From Janthinobacterium sp. PAMC25594 (GTDB lineage: Bacteria > Pseudomonadota > Gammaproteobacteria > Burkholderiales > Burkholderiaceae_D), in NCBI RefSeq assembly GCF_019443505.1, contig NZ_CP080377.1, positions 4,464,001-4,528,000 on the forward strand: 64,000 nt of DNA, read 5' to 3'. Position 1 is the first letter of the stretch. Each line of letters starts with the position of its first letter. Below the pieces are notes generated by a model. The model was not told the origin of the DNA. It made no database searches and saw nothing but the letters and a program-made list of their open reading frames with translations. Shown here piece by piece: positions 31,495-39,721 of the stretch. A program made the translations under genes and the position numbers.

Positions 31495-32337
31495 ATGTCT
31501 ACACCAGCAAAGCCATCCGCCGCCGTCAATGCGCTTAAAGCCAAGCTGGCCGTCGGTCAGGCGGTACTTGGCGTGTGGTCCATCATACCATCGCCGGTGG
31601 TGGTGGAAATCTTTGCACTCGGTGGCATGGACTTCGCTATCCTCGATATGGAGCACGGGATTTTCGATGTGAGCGGTCTCGATGGCTGCATCCGCGCGGT
31701 CGAGGCGGCTGGTGGCGTGCCACTGGTTCGCATACCTGGCGTTAATCCGTCGGCCGCGCAATGGGCGCTGGACTTGGGCGCACATGGCATTGTCGCGCCG
31801 CAGGTCAACAATGCGGGTGAAGCTGAGACCGTCGTCAGAATGGCCAAGTATGCGCCGCGCGGCACGCGCGGCTACAATCCGTTTACCCGCGCGGCGCAGT
31901 ATGCGAATCCGCCGGACAACTGCTCTGGGAAGTTGAGTAATGATTTCTCACTGACTTGCGTCATTATCGAAAGCGAAAGCGCGCTGGCCGATATCGATGC
32001 CATCTGCGCCACGCCAGGACTGGACGTGGTCTACATGGGCATTTACGACTTGGCGGTGGCGCTTGGCTGTGATGGCAATACGCGCCATCCGCGCGTTACC
32101 TCCATAGTCGACAGCTCGATCCAGCGTATCCGCGCCGCAGGCAAGGCCGCTGGCATGATGGTGCGTAGCCAGCAAGACATTGCCGCCGCTTTGGCGCTGG
32201 GCGCGAACTTCCTGGTCTACGCGGTTGATACCTCGATCATCCGCGATGCCGTGGTGCGTGCGGTCACTTCTTTCGACCAGGAACACAGTATATTCCTGGC
32301 GCTTAACAATACTCCCGACATGATGGACCCGAAATGA
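31495..32337 (+). CDS. HpcH/HpaI-family class II pyruvate aldolase
   Basis: A 280-residue TIM-barrel metal-dependent aldolase. The catalytic base His is in ILDMEHGIFD, the pyruvate-binding Arg in VPLVRIPGV, and metal ligands Glu and Asp in IIESESALADID and MGIYDLAVALG. Relatives join or cleave pyruvate (or another 2-oxo acid) and an aldehyde. It starts 12 bases after rfbH and overlaps the ThDP enzyme gene by 4 bases (ATGA). In this setting it probably builds a 4-hydroxy-2-oxo acid for sugar branching rather than degrading aromatics, since no aromatic pathway genes are near. Citrate-lyase-like activity is a less likely alternative. Confidence 0.85.
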   Translation: MSTPAKPSAAVNALKAKLAVGQAVLGVWSIIPSPVVVEIFALGGMDFAILDMEHGIFDVSGLDGCIRAVEAAGGVPLVRIPGVNPSAAQWALDLGAHGIVAPQVNNAGEAETVVRMAKYAPRGTRGYNPFTRAAQYANPPDNCSGKLSNDFSLTCVIIESESALADIDAICATPGLDVVYMGIYDLAVALGCDGNTRHPRVTSIVDSSIQRIRAAGKAAGMMVRSQQDIAAALALGANFLVYAVDTSIIRDAVVRAVTSFDQEHSIFLALNNTPDMMDPK

Positions 32338-34130
32338 AAATTCGAGTAGCTGACTATATTGCCTCGCGCCTGCTGGAGCAAGGCGTCAAACACGTTTTCC
32401 TGCTCAATGGTGGCATGATGATGCACCTGGTCGATACTCTCGGTCGCGAAGGCGGCCTCGGTTATATCCACCATCACCACGAGCAAGCCAGCGCGATGGC
32501 GGCCGACGGCTACGCGCGCCGAAGCGGCGAACTGGGCGTATGCTATGCGACCAGCGGCCCTGGCGCGACGAATATTCTGACAGGTCTGGCTGGCGCGTGG
32601 CAGGATAGCACCCCGCTGTTGTTCCTGACCGGCCAAAGCAAAAGTACCCAGACCATCCAGGGTTCCGGCATCGCCGGCCTGCGCCAGTTCGGCACGTTTG
32701 AAGTCGATATTGTGCCTATCGTTACCTCGGTGACCAAGTACGCACAGATTGTCATGGATCCTTCGACCATCCGCTACCACTTGGAAAAAGCGCTGTACCT
32801 GGCGCAATCGGGCCGTCCTGGACCTGTTTTGCTGGACTTGCCGCTGGACGTGCAGGGTGCGTTGATTGACCCTGACGAATTGCCAGGTTATGTGCCCGAG
32901 CCCCTGGCTCTGGCGCCATCAAATGCCAACGTGGCGGAAGTGTTAGCCTTGCTGCAAGGGGCGCGCCGGCCGTTGATTCTAGCCGGCTATGGCGTGCGCT
33001 GTGCCAATGCAGTATCACAACTGCAACAATTGGCTGGTCAACTCGGCATTCCTGTCGCCACTAGCCAGCTGGGCAAAGATGTGATGTATTTCGACCACCC
33101 CCTGTTTGTTGGCCATCCGGGACCGAAAGGTGATCGCGCCGGCAATTTCGCGGTGCAGAGCGCTGATGTCATCCTCAGTATAGGCTGCAGTCTGCATGGC
33201 CAGACCACCGGCTGGGAAAGCGAGCTGTTTGCACCGTCCGCCGTCAAGATCCAGGTCGAACTCGACGCGGCCGTGATCGCCCGTGGGCAAGTTGGCGTCA
33301 GTCACGCGATCCAGGCCGGCAGCCTGGAATTCATCGACGCCTTGCTGGCCGCTTCGGCCGGCACGACTGCGCCCGACTGGAGTGCATGGCGTGCTTGTAC
33401 CCAGTCATGGAAAGAACGCTACCCGGTCAGCGCTGAAGCGCATGTGCACAATGATGCCGTCAATTTCTACCATTTCGCCGAAGAACTGAGCCGCATGCTG
33501 GCCGACGATGCTTGCGTAGTTGCCGATGCGGGCTCGGCATTCTATGTGATGGGCCAGGCCTTGCGCGTCAAAAATGGCCAGCGCTTCATCTCTTCCGGCT
33601 CGATGGGCGCCATGGGCTTCGCCTTGCCGGTGGCCAATGGCGCCGCCACCACGGGCGCCGCCGGTCCGACCGTTTGCGTCACCGGCGATGGTTCCCTGAT
33701 GACCAACGTACACGAATTGTCGACGATGAGCCATTTCGGGCTGAACGTGAAGCTGTTCGTCATCAATAACGATGGCTATGTATCGATGCGCAATACCCAG
33801 CGCGATTTCCTCGGCGCCCACTATGTCGGCGCTGACAGCCGCAGTGGTGTATTTATACCGAGCATGGAATCGATGGCGGCCAGCTATGCGCTGCCGTTCG
33901 TGCGCTGCGACCGGGAGGAAGACCTGGCGGCCACACTGGCACAAGTGATGGCGATGGATGGCCCAGTACTGTGCGAAATTGTCGCGCCGCGCGACCAGAA
34001 GATTATCCCTAGCGTGGTGTCGGTCAGGCTGCCAGACGGGCGCATGCGCTCGAGCAGCATCGACAGCATGTTCCCGCACCTGGCTGACGAAATCCAGGCG
34101 CGCGAAATGGAACAGGCAGCCGCCCTATGA
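32334..34130 (+). CDS. Thiamine-diphosphate-dependent enzyme (acetolactate synthase-like), probable sugar-branching lyase
   Basis: A 598-residue ThDP enzyme with the three-domain acetolactate-synthase layout. The cofactor-activating Glu50 is in HHHEQASAMAADGYARR. The central domain starts at about 190. The ThDP/Mg motif is GDGS at 451-454, followed by VINNDGYVSMRNTQ. Family members decarboxylate a 2-oxo acid and add the acyl anion to a carbonyl. In yersiniose synthesis YerE, a ThDP flavoenzyme, adds a C2 unit to CDP-4-keto-3,6-dideoxyglucose. The neighbours make the same acceptor, so a similar branching reaction is inferred, here perhaps with a longer donor. It is fused by ATGA overlaps to genes on both sides. 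Confidence 0.87.
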   Translation: MKIRVADYIASRLLEQGVKHVFLLNGGMMMHLVDTLGREGGLGYIHHHHEQASAMAADGYARRSGELGVCYATSGPGATNILTGLAGAWQDSTPLLFLTGQSKSTQTIQGSGIAGLRQFGTFEVDIVPIVTSVTKYAQIVMDPSTIRYHLEKALYLAQSGRPGPVLLDLPLDVQGALIDPDELPGYVPEPLALAPSNANVAEVLALLQGARRPLILAGYGVRCANAVSQLQQLAGQLGIPVATSQLGKDVMYFDHPLFVGHPGPKGDRAGNFAVQSADVILSIGCSLHGQTTGWESELFAPSAVKIQVELDAAVIARGQVGVSHAIQAGSLEFIDALLAASAGTTAPDWSAWRACTQSWKERYPVSAEAHVHNDAVNFYHFAEELSRMLADDACVVADAGSAFYVMGQALRVKNGQRFISSGSMGAMGFALPVANGAATTGAAGPTVCVTGDGSLMTNVHELSTMSHFGLNVKLFVINNDGYVSMRNTQRDFLGAHYVGADSRSGVFIPSMESMAASYALPFVRCDREEDLAATLAQVMAMDGPVLCEIVAPRDQKIIPSVVSVRLPDGRMRSSSIDSMFPHLADEIQAREMEQAAAL

Positions 34131-35065
34131 AACACATAGCCATCCTTGGCGCCAGCAGCCAGATCGCCAAAGACTTGATTTGCCTGATGGCCCCGCAGGA
34201 CGATACACGCTTGCAACTATACGTGCGTGACCTGGCGCCGGCGCAACAGTGGCTGGATCAGCTCGACCTGGCCGAACGTTGTGCGTTGTATCTGTACGAC
34301 GCGTATGGCCAGCATGAGCATGACGCCGTGATCAACTTCGTCGGCGTCGGCGATCCGCAGCGCGCTGCCAAGATGGGGGCATCGATCTTTAGCATTACCC
34401 AGCAGTACGACGACATGGTGATGGCTGGCCTGGCGCAACATCCGCAGCGGCGTTACATTTTCCTGTCCAGTGGGGCGGCCTATGGCAGCACTTTCCTGGA
34501 GCCTGCCGGACCTGCTACGCAGGCCGCCATTTCGATCAATGCGCTGACGCCGCAAGAGTATTACTCGGTCGCCAAGTTGCACGCCGAATGTCGCCATCGC
34601 GCCCAGCCCGAACTGGCGATCACGGATATTCGCGTATTCAACTGCTTCAGCCGCACGCAAGACATGGCGGCGCGTTTTTTCATCACCGACATCGTGCGCG
34701 CGATCCGCGAAAATACCGTGTTGCAGACATCTCCTGACTACATGGTGCGCGACTTCATGCACCCGGAAGATTTTCACCAACTAGTGAACTGCATCCTGGA
34801 TGGCCCGCGGCGCAACGGCCCGATCGACTGTTATACTCGCGCCCCTGTCGACAAGCCAGCTCTGCTTGAAGCGATGAAACGGCAATTTGGTTTGCAATAC
34901 GAATTTGTCGGCGCCGCCTCCGCCATGGTGAATGCCACAGGCGCCAAGCCGTACTACTATTCGTTGAACCGGCAAGCCGCCGAGTTGGGTTACCTGCCAG
35001 CGTATTCCTCACTCGACTGTATCACGAAGGAAACTGCCAGCATTCTCGGACGAGATCCACATTAG
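34127..35065 (+). CDS. NAD(P)-dependent epimerase/dehydratase-family reductase
   Basis: A 312-residue extended SDR-like protein. The N-terminal Rossmann turn is MKHIAILGASSQIAKDL, a divergent form of GxxGxxG, and the catalytic YxxxK is YYSVAKLHAE. SSGAAYGSTF supplies the Ser region. It overlaps the ThDP gene by four bases. The position just after the carbon-carbon-bond-forming enzyme suggests that it reduces the side-chain ketone, or another carbonyl, of the branched CDP-sugar. Substrate is inferred from context only. Confidence 0.78.
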   Translation: MKHIAILGASSQIAKDLICLMAPQDDTRLQLYVRDLAPAQQWLDQLDLAERCALYLYDAYGQHEHDAVINFVGVGDPQRAAKMGASIFSITQQYDDMVMAGLAQHPQRRYIFLSSGAAYGSTFLEPAGPATQAAISINALTPQEYYSVAKLHAECRHRAQPELAITDIRVFNCFSRTQDMAARFFITDIVRAIRENTVLQTSPDYMVRDFMHPEDFHQLVNCILDGPRRNGPIDCYTRAPVDKPALLEAMKRQFGLQYEFVGAASAMVNATGAKPYYYSLNRQAAELGYLPAYSSLDCITKETASILGRDPH

Positions 35066-35137
35066 AGACTAACGGGTCCCCATGCCGGGCATGCGATTTA
35101 AAAGACAAATCATGAAGATCAAATTGAACGGAAAGAA

Positions 35138-36040
35138 ATGACACAGAAAAGCAAAGTGAAGGTCGGTATTATCGGCACCGGCAATATTGGCACCGACCTG
35201 ATGGTCAAGATCATGCGCTCCGAGTGGCTCGAATGCACCTTGTTTGCCGGCCGTAATTTCAACTCGGCAGGCATGCAAAAAGCCAACGAGCTTGGCGTGC
35301 ATATTTCTGACCGCGGTATCGATGCGATCGTGCAAAACCCGGATATTTGCGACATCGTGTTCGATGCCACTTCCGCGCACGCGCACCATGAACATTGGGC
35401 AATTCTCGATAAGCTGGGCAAGACGGTTATCGACATGACACCGGCAAAGCTTGGCGCCTTGTGCATCCCTGCCATCAATGCCAAGGAAACCCTCGACAGC
35501 GGCGCACGCAATATCAACATGATCACTTGCGGCGGCCAGGCGTCGATTCCTATCGCTAACGCGATTGCCCAAGTACATCCGAATATCGCTTACATCGAAG
35601 TTGCTTCCAGCATTTCTTCGCGCAGCGCCGGACCCGCCACACGTCATAATCTTGATGAATATATCGATGCGACCGAGCAGGCGCTGCAAAAGTTTTCCGG
35701 CGCGGCGCGCTGCAAGGCGATTCTGATCCTGAATCCCGCCCGTCCGCCGATCGATATGCAGACCACGATTTATGCGCAGATCGAAAATCCAAGTATCGCA
35801 GAAATCCGCATTTCAGTCGAAGCGATGGTCAAGAAAATCAATGCCTATGTACCCGGCTATAAAATGATCGTCAATCCGACAGTTGATGGCAATCGCGTCA
35901 TCGTTACCATCAAGGTGGTGGGAGCCGGCGATTATCTGCCGCCGTACGCCGGAAATCTGGATATCATCAATTGCGCTGCCATTGCCATTGCGGAACAGGT
36001 AGCCGAAATTTCATTGCGCAAGGAGCAAAACAATGACTAA
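35138..36040 (+). CDS. Acylating acetaldehyde dehydrogenase (MhpF/DmpF family)
   Basis: A 300-residue enzyme that interconverts acetaldehyde + CoA + NAD and acetyl-CoA. The NAD site is GIIGTGNIGTDLMVKIMRSEW and the catalytic cysteine is Cys131 in MITCGGQASIPIANAI. VEASSISSRSAGPATRHNLDEY-like residues are present after it. Length fits the family (about 300-315). A GGAAAG SD precedes the ATG. The ORF overlaps the aldolase gene by 8 bases; in the known degradation pathways the two proteins form a channelling complex. Here no meta-cleavage genes are present, so the reverse, anabolic direction (acetyl-CoA to acetaldehyde) is inferred. Confidence 0.92.
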   Translation: MTQKSKVKVGIIGTGNIGTDLMVKIMRSEWLECTLFAGRNFNSAGMQKANELGVHISDRGIDAIVQNPDICDIVFDATSAHAHHEHWAILDKLGKTVIDMTPAKLGALCIPAINAKETLDSGARNINMITCGGQASIPIANAIAQVHPNIAYIEVASSISSRSAGPATRHNLDEYIDATEQALQKFSGAARCKAILILNPARPPIDMQTTIYAQIENPSIAEIRISVEAMVKKINAYVPGYKMIVNPTVDGNRVIVTIKVVGAGDYLPPYAGNLDIINCAAIAIAEQVAEISLRKEQNND

Positions 36041-37049
36041 GAAAGTACTCATCACTGATCCGACCTTGCGTGACGGTAATCACGCTGTGCGCCACCAGTT
36101 GACGGCCGAAAATATCGCCAACTATTGCCGCGCCGCCGAAGCGGCCGGCGTACCGATCGTCGAAGTCGGCCACGGCAACGGCTTGGGCGCGTCGTCGATG
36201 CTGATCGGCGAAGCCAAACTGACCGATATCGATCTTCTCGCCGTGGCGCGCGAAAACCTGAAACACTCGAAGCTGGGTATCCACTCGATTCCAGGCTTTT
36301 GCACCATCAAGAAAGATCTGGCCAAGGCGATCGACGCCGGCGTTGACGTGTTCCGCATTGCTTCGCATTGCACCGAAGCTGACACCACCGACCGTCATAT
36401 CGGCTACATCCGCCAGGCCGGCAAGGAAGTGTTCGGCGTGCTGATGATGAGCCATATGGCGACACCTGAAGTGCTGGTCGAAGAAGCCAAGAAGATGGAG
36501 TCGTACGGAGCAGAAGGCCTGATCATTATGGATTCGGCCGGCGCGTATTTCCCGTCCGACGTTACCGAGCGCATCTCGCGCCTGGTCGACGCGTTGTCTA
36601 TCCCGGTCGGCTTCCACGCCCATAACAATCTCGGCATGGGCGTGATCAATTCGGTGACCGCGGTCAATGCTGGTGCCTCGATGATTGACGCCAGCATCTA
36701 TGGTTTTGGTGCTGGTGCAGGCAATGCGCAACTGGAAGTGCTGATCGCCGTATTCCAGCGTCTCGGCATCGAGACCGGCATCGACTTGTACAAGATTCTC
36801 GACGCTGCTGGACTGGCTGCCAAGGAATTTGTGACGACAATTCCGACGATTTCGTCGCTGAGTATCGTCAGCGGTCTGGCTGGCGTGTTTTCCGGATTCG
36901 CTAAGCCGGTAGATCGTGCTGCAAAGGAATACGGCGTCGATCCACGCGATATTTTCTTCGCACTGGGCAAACGCAATGCAGTGGCCGGACAGGAAAGCCT
37001 GATTTTTGAAGTGGCGCAAGAACTGGCCGCGAAAAAGGTATTTGTATGA
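36033..37049 (+). CDS. 4-hydroxy-2-oxovalerate aldolase (MhpE/DmpG family)
   Basis: A 338-residue DRE-TIM metallolyase that cleaves or forms 4-hydroxy-2-oxovalerate from pyruvate and acetaldehyde. The catalytic and metal-binding stretch is LITDPTLRDGNHAVRHQLT; metal-binding histidines are in VGFHAHNNLGMGVINS; and YGFGAGAGNAQLEVL closes the active site. The C-terminal region (about 280-338) is the channelling/communication domain that contacts the dehydrogenase. It overlaps the genes on both sides (8 and 4 bases). Running in reverse it would supply a C5 2-oxo acid for the ThDP enzyme upstream. Confidence 0.92.
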   Translation: MTKKVLITDPTLRDGNHAVRHQLTAENIANYCRAAEAAGVPIVEVGHGNGLGASSMLIGEAKLTDIDLLAVARENLKHSKLGIHSIPGFCTIKKDLAKAIDAGVDVFRIASHCTEADTTDRHIGYIRQAGKEVFGVLMMSHMATPEVLVEEAKKMESYGAEGLIIMDSAGAYFPSDVTERISRLVDALSIPVGFHAHNNLGMGVINSVTAVNAGASMIDASIYGFGAGAGNAQLEVLIAVFQRLGIETGIDLYKILDAAGLAAKEFVTTIPTISSLSIVSGLAGVFSGFAKPVDRAAKEYGVDPRDIFFALGKRNAVAGQESLIFEVAQELAAKKVFV

Positions 37050-38101
37050 TGAGTACTAAACCCTCCGAATTGAAAAACGACTGCCTTAGAGCTGCTGCAG
37101 GCGCAACCGAAACTCGCACTGGGCTGACCAATCAGCATATCGCAGTGACAGGTGGCACCGGTTTTCTCGGCAGCTGGATTGCAGAGATGGTCGCGGCGTT
37201 GAACGATGAATATCAACTTGGTATTACGCTTGATTTATATTCACGTAATGCAGCTGAGTGGGCCAAGAGTAACCAGCGTCTCGCTTCGCGCGGCGATATC
37301 AATCTTGTTGTACAAGATGTTCGCTCTCCATTCGCTTTTCATGCTGCGACAAGCTATGTAATTCACGCCGCAGGTATTCCAGATAACCGTGTGCATGCGT
37401 CTGATCCCTTACGCGTTTTTCAAACCACTGTGCTCGGCATGGCTCATGCGCTAGAAGCTGCGGCCCAGTTGCCGGACTTGAAGCGTTTGATCAATCTGAG
37501 TTCGAGCTTGGTGAGCGGGACTCCTGAGCGTAGCGGACCGATTACCGAATCAGATTTCTTTGCTATCCCGGTTGCTCAACTGCATGGTGTCTATCGTGAT
37601 GCAAAGCGGAGCGCAGAAAGCTTATGTGCCGCTTATCGTAGCCAGTTCCGCCTGCCGATCAGTATCATCAGACCTTTCACATTTGTTGGACCATATCAGG
37701 AAATTGATCGCCCTTGGGCAATTAACAGTTTTATGCGTGACATGTTGACAGGAAGTGAAATTCGCATGCATAACGACGGTTCTGCGCGTCGCAGTTATTT
37801 ATATGGCAGTGATGCTGCTTGGTGGACCCTTGTGGCGTTGCTTAAAGGTGTCGACGGCCAAGTCTACAATATGGGTAGTGCAGAACCAGTGTCACATATG
37901 GAGCTTATCAAATTAATTGAAAAAATCAGCAACAAAGATGCAAAAATTGTTTTCAGCAATGCGACACTAAAGGTGTCGAAACCAGATGACCTGTATCCGG
38001 ACCTTAATCACAGCTATAAATCGTTAGGAGTCGAACAAACCTGCACATTAGAGCAGGCAATTAAGAAGACCTATCGTTGGCATTTGAAAAAAACTGCATA
38101 A
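37046..38101 (+). CDS. NAD-dependent epimerase/dehydratase, second reductase of the sugar operon
   Basis: A 351-residue extended SDR. The NAD motif is TGGTGFLGSWIAEMV (about residues 35-49), the Ser region LINLSSSLVSG, and the catalytic YxxxK is YRDAKRSAESL. RPFTFVGPYQ is typical of the nucleotide-sugar epimerase group. The extra 30 residues before the Rossmann fold could mean a later start, but the ATG at 37046 overlaps the aldolase stop by four bases, as elsewhere in this operon. It probably finishes the CDP-sugar by reduction or epimerisation. It is the last gene before a terminator hairpin. Confidence 0.8.
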   Translation: MMSTKPSELKNDCLRAAAGATETRTGLTNQHIAVTGGTGFLGSWIAEMVAALNDEYQLGITLDLYSRNAAEWAKSNQRLASRGDINLVVQDVRSPFAFHAATSYVIHAAGIPDNRVHASDPLRVFQTTVLGMAHALEAAAQLPDLKRLINLSSSLVSGTPERSGPITESDFFAIPVAQLHGVYRDAKRSAESLCAAYRSQFRLPISIIRPFTFVGPYQEIDRPWAINSFMRDMLTGSEIRMHNDGSARRSYLYGSDAAWWTLVALLKGVDGQVYNMGSAEPVSHMELIKLIEKISNKDAKIVFSNATLKVSKPDDLYPDLNHSYKSLGVEQTCTLEQAIKKTYRWHLKKTA

Positions 38102-38167
38102 AAATGTCGCAATAATGGTCAATAGAGTTATTTTATGTGGCTGAATGCGACTATGTAACTCTGGACT

Positions 38168-38222
38168 AAAAGAGATTGGCCGGTTCCAGGAGTTCAGCTG
38201 TGAACTGGGCCGGTTTCTCTTT
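38168..38222 (+). terminator. Hairpin terminator after the branched-sugar operon
   Basis: A long interrupted hairpin. Outer arms AAAGAGA and TCTCTTT, then GGCCGG/CCGG, and inner arms AGTTCA/TGAACT around GCTG. The 3' side runs into TTTCTCTTTAT. It sits 67 bases after the last reductase gene and before a new promoter-like sequence, so it probably separates two transcription units. Confidence 0.55.
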
Positions 38223-38278
38223 ATGTAATATGGCGTGCATTTAGAATGCAGCAATTGATATAGCCTGTTTCCAAAATA

Positions 38279-38309
38279 TTGACGTAAAAGGAAACGAGTC
38301 AGGTATATT
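38279..38309 (+). promoter_or_regulatory. Candidate promoter for the wzx-glycosyltransferase unit
   Basis: TTGACG at 38279-38284 and TATATT at 38304-38309 with a 19-base spacer, 35 bases before the flippase ATG and just after a terminator hairpin. The spacing is long, so this is a moderate call. Confidence 0.35.
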
Positions 38310-38343
38310 TTTATTAAGTAACAACGACATAAGAATTGTTCGC

Positions 38344-39687
38344 ATGAAGCGTTTTCTTGATTTGCTTGGAATAGATAAGACGGTTGCCTATACATTGGGC
38401 GCTCGTGGTTGGAACATGTTATCCGGATTTCTTACATTATTGCTAATTGTACATTTTTTGAGTGCCGATGAGCAGGGATATTATTATACATTCGCGAGTG
38501 TGCTTGCAATGCAGGTCGTGTTCGAATTAGGAATGAGCTACGTGATTATGCAATTTGCCAGTCATGAAATGGCACATTTGCAATGGTCATCAAATGACAC
38601 AATTGTTGGTTCAGCGATAGCAAAAAGTCGCTTAAGATCTTTGATATTGCTGATTATGAAATGGTACGGTGCAATTGCCGCATTCATTGTTTTTTTCATA
38701 CTTCCTGGTGGCTGGTTCTTCTTTCATATCAATCAATCAAGTTCAAGCATTACATGGCAGGGGCCATGGATTTGGCTGGTGATGTCAGCCGCTGTCAATA
38801 TATATGTTATGCCTTTGATGGCATTGCTAGAAGGTTGTGGGCGCATTGCTGAAGTTGCTCGATTGAGAATGCTGCAAAATATTGTAGGAAGCATTGCTGC
38901 ATGGAGCGTATTGATTGGCGGCGGGGGGTTGTATGCAGCTTCAGTTCTTAATACTGGTTTTGCATTAACGGTTCTGTTGTGGTTATGGAAAACAAAAAGG
39001 AATTTTTTTAGGGATTTATTATCTGCGGAAAAGAATAGTATCGGTATAAACTGGAAAAAAGAAATCTGGCCGTTTCAGATGAAAATTGCGCTAAGCTCTT
39101 TGTGTGGGTTTTTTATTTTTCAGTTTTTCACACCCGTAATATTCGCATATCGAGGTGTAGTAGAGGCTGGCCAGATTGGTATGAGTATAAATATCGCGAA
39201 TGCTGTGGCAAACATAGCAATGGCATGGATGAATTCCAAAGCTCCAAATTTTGGATCACTGATTGCAAAAAAAAATTACGTCGCATTAGATGCGATATTT
39301 TTCCCAACACTATTACGATCATTGGCAATCTTGGGGTTCCTCAGCACTATTTTATGCGCTGTAATTTTCGGCGCGCATGAAACAGGTATGAAATTTGCAT
39401 CGCGATTTCTTGACCCATGGACTTTTTTATTGCTGATGCTGGCCACTACGCTGAATTATATCTCTTATGCACAGGCGGCATATTTACGAGCGCATAAGGA
39501 AGATCCATTTTTAGTGCTAAGCGTTGTATGCGCCGTACTGATTGGAATTTCAACCATGGTTCTCGGACGTCGTTACGGAGCTGATGGGGCCATTGTAGGT
39601 TTTTTTATGGTTTCATGTTTTATTGGCGTTGGATGGGGTAGTAAAATTTTCTTTTCAAAAAGAAAAGAATGGCAAATTTCGAAATGA
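38344..39687 (+). CDS. Wzx-type polysaccharide flippase
   Basis: A 447-residue membrane protein with about twelve helices and few soluble loops, of the PST/MOP flippase type. It should move the undecaprenyl-linked repeat unit across the inner membrane. Features include the first helix around NMLSGFLTLLLIVHFL, MPLMALLEGCGRIAEVARLRM in the middle (typical of this family) and a Lys-rich end. AT content is far higher than in the housekeeping genes, suggesting horizontal acquisition. It begins the second transcription unit, with glycosyltransferases downstream. Confidence 0.85.
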   Translation: MKRFLDLLGIDKTVAYTLGARGWNMLSGFLTLLLIVHFLSADEQGYYYTFASVLAMQVVFELGMSYVIMQFASHEMAHLQWSSNDTIVGSAIAKSRLRSLILLIMKWYGAIAAFIVFFILPGGWFFFHINQSSSSITWQGPWIWLVMSAAVNIYVMPLMALLEGCGRIAEVARLRMLQNIVGSIAAWSVLIGGGGLYAASVLNTGFALTVLLWLWKTKRNFFRDLLSAEKNSIGINWKKEIWPFQMKIALSSLCGFFIFQFFTPVIFAYRGVVEAGQIGMSINIANAVANIAMAWMNSKAPNFGSLIAKKNYVALDAIFFPTLLRSLAILGFLSTILCAVIFGAHETGMKFASRFLDPWTFLLLMLATTLNYISYAQAAYLRAHKEDPFLVLSVVCAVLIGISTMVLGRRYGADGAIVGFFMVSCFIGVGWGSKIFFSKRKEWQISK

Positions 39688-39721
39688 ATATCATGTCATT
39701 TATTTATTATTGAATTTTGAA

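Noticed and set aside
29629..31785. Minus-strand 700-codon frame antisense to rfbG-rfbH
   Set aside because: Shadow of genes with clear catalytic motifs on the plus strand.
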